A stretch of DNA of 64,000 nt, taken from the NCBI GenBank assembly GCA_005882115.1, contig VBEG01000029.1, positions 1 to 64,000 on the forward strand, given 5' to 3'. The translations under genes were made by a program, and so were the position numbers. Positions 59,692 through 64,000 of this stretch are shown one piece after another (the stretch's first letter is position 1; each line of letters opens with the position of its first letter). Under the pieces are notes generated by a model, which did not search any database, had not been told where the DNA came from, and saw nothing but the letters and a program-made list of their open reading frames with translations. The DNA comes from Chloroflexota bacterium. Its GTDB lineage: Bacteria > Chloroflexota > Dormibacteria > Dormibacterales > Dormibacteraceae.

Positions 59692-60780
59692 TCAGCCTCC
59701 GCCGCCGTCGACCAGTTCGGCCCGCTGCCGCAGCACGCGCGGCGGCGGTTCCTGGTAGACGTTCGCGAAGACGTCCTCCGGCTGAGGCGCTGCAGCGCCC
59801 ATCGCGTGCTCGAGCGCCCGCTCGTTCTCCTCGCGGATCTCCTCGATCCAGGCCGCCTCGCGTTTGGGATCCCACAGACCGAACGTCGCCAGGTACTTCT
59901 GGACGCGTTCGATGGGATCGCGGGTGCGAGCCTCCTCGAACTCCTTTGGATCCTGGTAGCGCGATGGGTTGTCGGTCGTGTTGTGGAAGCTCATGCGGTA
60001 GGTCACCGCTTCGATCAGGCTTGGGCCGCCACCCGACCGAGCGCGTTCCACCGCGTCGCAGGCGGCATCGTAGACCGCCATCACGTCGTTCCCGTCGACC
60101 TCGACACCTTCGAATCCATAGCCGGCCGCCCGCAGCGCAAAGCTCTTGGTCGCGGACTGAACGCGCCGCGAGGTCGAGATCGCCCACTGGTTGTTCTGCA
60201 GGAAGAAGACAATCGGCGCCTTAACCACGCCGGCGAGATTGAGGGCCTCGTGGAAATCGCCCTCTGAAGAACCGCCGTCACCTATGTAAGTGATCACCAC
60301 GGAGTCCTGACCTCGAAGTCGAAGCCCCCACGCCAGCCCGGTCGCCTGCGGCAGCTGCGCCGCGATAGACACCTGGGTCGGGAGAACCCGCACGCCGTCC
60401 GGGATGCGCCCGGGGGCGATCTTGCCCAGATACTGGGCGGTGATCACCTCCAGCGGCAGGCCGTGGTGGACCGTCGCCATCAGCTCGCGGTACTGGGGGA
60501 CCATCCAGTCCCGGGCGGGATCGACGGCCATCGCGGATCCGATGATCGATGCCTCCTGGCCCATGCCCGGGGAGAAGACGCCGAACTGGCCCTGCCTCTG
60601 CAGCGCGATGACACGCTGGTCGTAAAGACGCGACTTCATCATCCAGCGCAGGGCATCGAGCAGCAGCTCCTCCTCCATGCGCGACTTTGCCCCGGCGGCG
60701 ATGGTCCCGTCGGCGCGCAGCACCGAGCGCCGTTCCTGCACCGGCCCATTCTTGCTCAGCGCGGCGCGACCGCGGGCCAT
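59692..60780 (-). CDS. 2-oxoacid dehydrogenase E1 component, alpha subunit
   Basis: 362 residues from ATG 60780. The ThDP motif is GDGGSSEGDFHEALNLAGVV, then KAPIVFFLQNNQWAIS; RYHNTT-like SFHNTTDNPSRYQDP is the phosphorylation-loop region of branched-chain E1-alpha, and MVPQYRELMATVHHG marks the substrate side. With E1-beta it decarboxylates branched-chain or similar 2-oxoacids and passes the acyl group to the E2 encoded at 50846-52066. It directly follows a second amine oxidase gene. Confidence 0.92.
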   Translation of the reverse strand: MARGRAALSKNGPVQERRSVLRADGTIAAGAKSRMEEELLLDALRWMMKSRLYDQRVIALQRQGQFGVFSPGMGQEASIIGSAMAVDPARDWMVPQYRELMATVHHGLPLEVITAQYLGKIAPGRIPDGVRVLPTQVSIAAQLPQATGLAWGLRLRGQDSVVITYIGDGGSSEGDFHEALNLAGVVKAPIVFFLQNNQWAISTSRRVQSATKSFALRAAGYGFEGVEVDGNDVMAVYDAACDAVERARSGGGPSLIEAVTYRMSFHNTTDNPSRYQDPKEFEEARTRDPIERVQKYLATFGLWDPKREAAWIEEIREENERALEHAMGAAAPQPEDVFANVYQEPPPRVLRQRAELVDGGGG

Positions 60781-60787
60781 GGCTCGC

Positions 60788-62065
60788 TCAGGCAGGCGCC
60801 CGCTGCGCCTGCAGGGCGGCGCGCTCTCCGCTGAGTGCCGCGCCCTCCATGTTGGAGGCCCAGCTGTAGTCACCGCAGAAATGGATTCCGCCGACGGGCT
60901 CGGCCAGCTGGTCGAAGGTTTTCATGCGGCCGACGCTGTACAGGGGCATGCCGTGAGGCCAGCGCTGAACCTCGACCCTGACAACTCGATCGCGGTATTC
61001 CGGGTGCTGGCGAAACAGCTCGCGGAGCGTGCCCGTCTTGATCGTGTGGTCCGGGTCGTCCCAGATCACGCGTGCGGTGGGGTCTCCGACGATGTTGTGA
61101 AAGCAACCGCCACTCTCATCGAAATTTCCCGGCGTTTTGATGATGAACGCATCGAGGTTGTACGCGACGTCGGCTCGAGCCGCCGTGAGCGGATAGTGGC
61201 TCGGCCGCGCGTCCCTGGGACTCACCACGATGTTCGTTGTCATGAATCGGCCGTAGCGCACCGCACGCAGGGCGGCGCTCTTCCACCCCGGGAGCTCCGC
61301 GATGACGTCTGCGGCCACCGGGGCCGGCAGCGCCGAGACGACCCGCCGTGCCCAGACGTGCCGTATCCCCTCGTCCTCGTCCACCTCGATCGCGTAGCCG
61401 CCGTCCCTCGGACGGACCGACTCGACACGTGACCTCAGCGAGACGCGCCCTCCAATTCCGCGAGCAAGCGCCTTAGTAAACTCGTTCGTGCCACCGTCGA
61501 ACACGCAATCGCCCCGGTCGTGCCGCGGTACGGGCTGGTCGCTCCAGGGTGTGCTGCGCTGGTCTCCCCACAGCCAGAGGGCGCCATAGAGCGAAATCTC
61601 GACCGACGAGCCCGAGTTCATGATCTGGCACCAGCGGTCGAAGAAGCGATGCGTGTCGGGCGAAACGTCTCCGAGCCACTGGTCGAACGCCAGGTCGTCC
61701 AGCTCGGGGAGAGTAGGGGGCCTGCGATCCATTTGCTCGGCAGTGATTCGTTCGATGCAGCTCTCGATCTCTGAGCGGGAATCGGGATCGCGCGGATACA
61801 GACCTCGCCAGTACTCCTCCAGGTTGTCGTCGCGTAAAAGCCGTGCGCCAACCTTGTCTGCCAGCTCCACGACCTTCACGCGGTCCGTTGACACGTATTG
61901 CGCACCCGTGTTCAGCCAGATGCCGTCGCTCTGTTGGAGGGACCTTGTACGGCCGCCGACGTGGCCGGCGGAGTCGAACACCTCGAGGTCCTGGTCGCGC
62001 AGGAGATAAGCCGCGGTGAGCCCGGCGACTCCTCCCCCCAGAACGGCGAGATCGAGCCGCTCCAT
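60788..62065 (-). CDS. FAD-dependent amine oxidase, second copy
   Basis: 425 residues from ATG 62065. N-terminal LAVLGGGVAGLTAAYLLRDQ and VGGRTRSLQQSDGIWLNTGA for FAD; C-terminal GGIHFCGDYSWASNMEGAAL with SGERAALQA typical of flavin amine oxidases/protoporphyrinogen oxidase-like enzymes. It is divergent from the first copy in sequence. It begins a reverse-strand operon followed by the E1 genes and is divergent from the LivH transporter gene. Confidence 0.87.
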   Translation of the reverse strand: MERLDLAVLGGGVAGLTAAYLLRDQDLEVFDSAGHVGGRTRSLQQSDGIWLNTGAQYVSTDRVKVVELADKVGARLLRDDNLEEYWRGLYPRDPDSRSEIESCIERITAEQMDRRPPTLPELDDLAFDQWLGDVSPDTHRFFDRWCQIMNSGSSVEISLYGALWLWGDQRSTPWSDQPVPRHDRGDCVFDGGTNEFTKALARGIGGRVSLRSRVESVRPRDGGYAIEVDEDEGIRHVWARRVVSALPAPVAADVIAELPGWKSAALRAVRYGRFMTTNIVVSPRDARPSHYPLTAARADVAYNLDAFIIKTPGNFDESGGCFHNIVGDPTARVIWDDPDHTIKTGTLRELFRQHPEYRDRVVRVEVQRWPHGMPLYSVGRMKTFDQLAEPVGGIHFCGDYSWASNMEGAALSGERAALQAQRAPA

Positions 62066-62211
62066 GTCCTTACTTCCCTCCGTGTGCGGCGCCTGGGTCG
62101 GAAACTTTGCGGTCGCAGAAGCCACCTGTACGATACCCGCTACCGAAGCTACCTCGAAGCCAAGGGGAAGCAGACAGTCGGATACCTGTCATCAGGGAGG
62201 TGGTGCTGGGT

Positions 62212-63114
62212 ATGGGGGACTTTCTCCAGTACACGGTCATCGGTCTCACGGTGGGATCGTTTTACGCCCTCGTGGCCCTCGGTTACACCATCGTGTACGG
62301 GATCATCCGGCTCATCAACTTCGCCCAGGGAGACCTCTCCATGGTGGGCGCGTTCCTCGGCTGGACCCTGCTTGTGTCCTTCGGATTCGAGCACCTTCCC
62401 GTCTACCTGGCACTCGTCATCGCCTTTGTGGTCCCGATGATCGGCACGGCGATCGTGAACCTCGGCATCCTTCAATTCGCGTACAAGCCGCTGCTCCGGC
62501 GATCGCTGCTTGCGATCCTGATCACCGCACTCGGCATGTCTCTCCTGCTTCAGAACGCAGCCGAGCTCATATGGGGTGCGGCCATCGAGGCCTACCCGCC
62601 GAACCTCCTTCCCTTGAGCGGCTTCTTTGTCGGTCCGGTTCATGTGACCTACGTTCAGATCGCGCTGGTCGTGGCGAGCCTTCTCCTGATGGGCGGCCTC
62701 GTCGCGTTCATCCAGGGCACGACGATCGGCACCGCCATGAGAGCCCTGGCCGTGGACCATGACGCTGCCAGGCTCATGGGCATCAATGTGGATGCGGTCA
62801 TCCGGATCGCGTTCGTGCTCGGCGCGATGCTAGCCGCCGCGTCGGGCGTGATGCTCGGGATCTACTACGTCCAGATCCATTTCACCATGGGCTTTCTGCT
62901 CGGGCTTCGAGCGTTCACGGCCGCGGTGCTCGGTGGTATCGGCAACATCCCCGGCGCGATGGCGGGCGGCATGCTGATCGGGCTGCTGGAGGCTTACACC
63001 ACTGGATATCTCTCGGGCACATGGGAAGACGTGGTCGTGTTCGGCGTCCTGATCACCGTGCTGATCGTCAAGCCCACGGGCCTGTTCGGTGAGCGCGTGG
63101 CGGAACGGATGTGA
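62212..63114 (+). CDS. livH: Branched-chain amino acid ABC permease LivH-type
   Basis: 300 residues from ATG 62212 with AGGGAGG site. About eight helices; the LivH signature is GSFYALVALGYTIVYGIIRL, INFAQGDLSMVGAFLGW, with the EAA-like loop MRALAVDHDAARLMGINVDA and AFTAAVLGGIGNIPGAMAGG. It forms the membrane channel with LivM. GTGA overlap with the next gene (4 bases). The location beside E1/E2 and amine oxidases suggests import of amino acids or related compounds for that pathway. Confidence 0.92.
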   Translation: MGDFLQYTVIGLTVGSFYALVALGYTIVYGIIRLINFAQGDLSMVGAFLGWTLLVSFGFEHLPVYLALVIAFVVPMIGTAIVNLGILQFAYKPLLRRSLLAILITALGMSLLLQNAAELIWGAAIEAYPPNLLPLSGFFVGPVHVTYVQIALVVASLLLMGGLVAFIQGTTIGTAMRALAVDHDAARLMGINVDAVIRIAFVLGAMLAAASGVMLGIYYVQIHFTMGFLLGLRAFTAAVLGGIGNIPGAMAGGMLIGLLEAYTTGYLSGTWEDVVVFGVLITVLIVKPTGLFGERVAERM

Positions 63115-64000
63115 TCGCGCGACTCTCAGACCGGCAGGTGGGACGCGCCTACGCGACAGTGCGTGACCGTCTCGGCCGGACCCCCTATTGGTCGCGAGTC
63201 GTCGTCGCCCTGGCAGCGATCGGCGCCGCGGTGATTTCCTGGAATGACGACTACGTCACCGCCGTCGCGGTCTCGGTGGCGACCTACGCCATGCTCGGGC
63301 TCGGCCTGAACATCGTGGTCGGGTACGCCGGCTTGCTCGACCTCGGCTACGCGGCCTTCTTTGCGATCGGCGCCTACACCAGCGCCCTGCTGATGACCCA
63401 GGCTCATTGGAATTTCTTCACGACGCTGCCCTTTGCGGTGCTCTTTACCGGCACGGCTGGAGCGATCCTCGGCTATCCGACCCTGCGGCTCCGCAGCGAC
63501 TACCTCGCCATCGTGACCCTCGGTTTCGGCGAGATGACGCGTATCACGTTCAACAACTGGGAGTACGCGGGGGGGCCGAACGGAGTTCTCGGCATCCCCT
63601 GGCCCAACTTTTTCGGATATGAGCTCAACACGCAAGGGGACTTCTTCATCGTCGGCCTTTTCCTGCTTGCCATCGCGATGATCTTCGCCGAGCACCTGGA
63701 CCACTCCAGGCTCGGCCGGGGATGGGTGGCCATCAGGGAGGACGAGTTTGCCGCAGAATCCGTCGGCGTTCCGTCACTGCGCTTGAAGCTCTTCGCCTAC
63801 GTGATGGGCGGCATGTGGGGCGGTCTCGCCGGAGCTTTCTTCGCCACCCGGATCGGAGCCATCGACCCGACAAGCTTCACCTTCCAGCTCTCGGTCTTGA
63901 TCCTGATCGTGATAGTCCTGGGCGGGACCGGCAGCCTGCCGGGCGTGCTTGTGGGCGCGCTTGTCGTCGTCGCACTGCCCGAGCTGCTGCGCGAGCTGTC
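63111..64000 (+). CDS. livM: Branched-chain amino acid ABC permease LivM-type, partial
   Basis: Reads open from GTG 63111 to the right window edge, about 296 residues, no stop. The LivM signature is YAMLGLGLNIVVGYAGLLDL, GYAAFFAIGAYTSALL, LRSDYLAIVTLGFGEMTRI, GRGWVAIREDEFAAESVGV and LVLGGTGSLPGVLVGA-like VIVLGGTGSLPGVLVGALVV. It is the second membrane subunit of the LivHMGF importer. The remaining C terminus and the ATPase/binding-protein genes lie outside the window. Confidence 0.92.
   Translation, partial: MIARLSDRQVGRAYATVRDRLGRTPYWSRVVVALAAIGAAVISWNDDYVTAVAVSVATYAMLGLGLNIVVGYAGLLDLGYAAFFAIGAYTSALLMTQAHWNFFTTLPFAVLFTGTAGAILGYPTLRLRSDYLAIVTLGFGEMTRITFNNWEYAGGPNGVLGIPWPNFFGYELNTQGDFFIVGLFLLAIAMIFAEHLDHSRLGRGWVAIREDEFAAESVGVPSLRLKLFAYVMGGMWGGLAGAFFATRIGAIDPTSFTFQLSVLILIVIVLGGTGSLPGVLVGALVVVALPELLREL

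Noticed and set aside
54478-60224. Other long forward frames (for example at 54478-55926 and 58908-60224)
   Set aside because: All lie opposite genes with intact catalytic motifs; no domain is recognisable in them.

Overview
The window is a single high-GC bacterial chromosome segment, densely coded and probably from a soil bacterium of the Chloroflexota/Dormibacterota or a deep actinobacterial lineage. This is inferred from three F420-type protein families (a pyridoxamine-oxidase-fold protein, a deazaflavin nitroreductase and a luciferase-like oxidoreductase), an R2-like ligand-binding oxidase, a LytR-CpsA-Psr protein, an MgtE-N/Nramp pair and frequent GTG/TTG starts. No rRNA, CRISPR array, replication origin or phage structural gene is visible. 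The only RNA gene I can support is a tRNA-Tyr.

Layout. 0-15 kb is a housekeeping block: a cut-off F420/PPOX-type protein, a HEAT-repeat protein, a CDF-like membrane protein, a PRC/MgtE-N/CBS protein coupled to an Nramp-related transporter, envelope genes (LCP protein, PD40 propeller, GT51 transglycosylase), a response regulator/histidine kinase pair with a small secreted protein gene between them, gamma-glutamyltransferase with an SDR, a LysM-CHAP wall hydrolase behind a possible structured leader, and a Spinster-like MFS pump.

15.2-21.6 kb is the most unusual part. A tRNA-Tyr gene is followed by four further copies of its 3' end, each preceded by the same conserved left arm. They cut the region into four small modules of about 2.1, 1.8, 0.47 and 1.95 kb. 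The modules carry a nitroreductase + small membrane protein + TetR, an epoxide hydrolase + MarR, a small membrane protein, and a secreted Asp-box propeller. No integrase is present. This looks like serial insertion of non-autonomous gene cassettes at a tRNA 3' end.

21.7-44 kb mixes flavoenzymes, a dehydrogenase, a frameshifted sugar isomerase-like gene, a DEAD-box helicase, a fatty-acid desaturase, an R2lox protein, Nei-type DNA glycosylase, a lipid-phosphate module (diacylglycerol kinase-like plus two PAP2 phosphatases), cytochrome bd oxidase, several regulators and a molybdopterin oxidoreductase fused to a membrane cytochrome-like domain.

44-50 kb contains three intergenic elements, each built of two TCCGGA-centred palindromes exactly 42 bp apart. 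They flank a DUF559 gene and flavoenzyme/transport genes.

49.8-64 kb looks like an amine/amide catabolic region: LLM oxidoreductase, the three genes of a branched-chain 2-oxoacid dehydrogenase complex (E2 about 8 kb from E1), PLP aminotransferase, two amine oxidases, an SDR, an ectoine-hydrolase-like M24 protein, an M20 deacylase, an ornithine-cyclodeaminase-family protein and, at the right edge, a LivH/LivM branched-chain amino acid importer.
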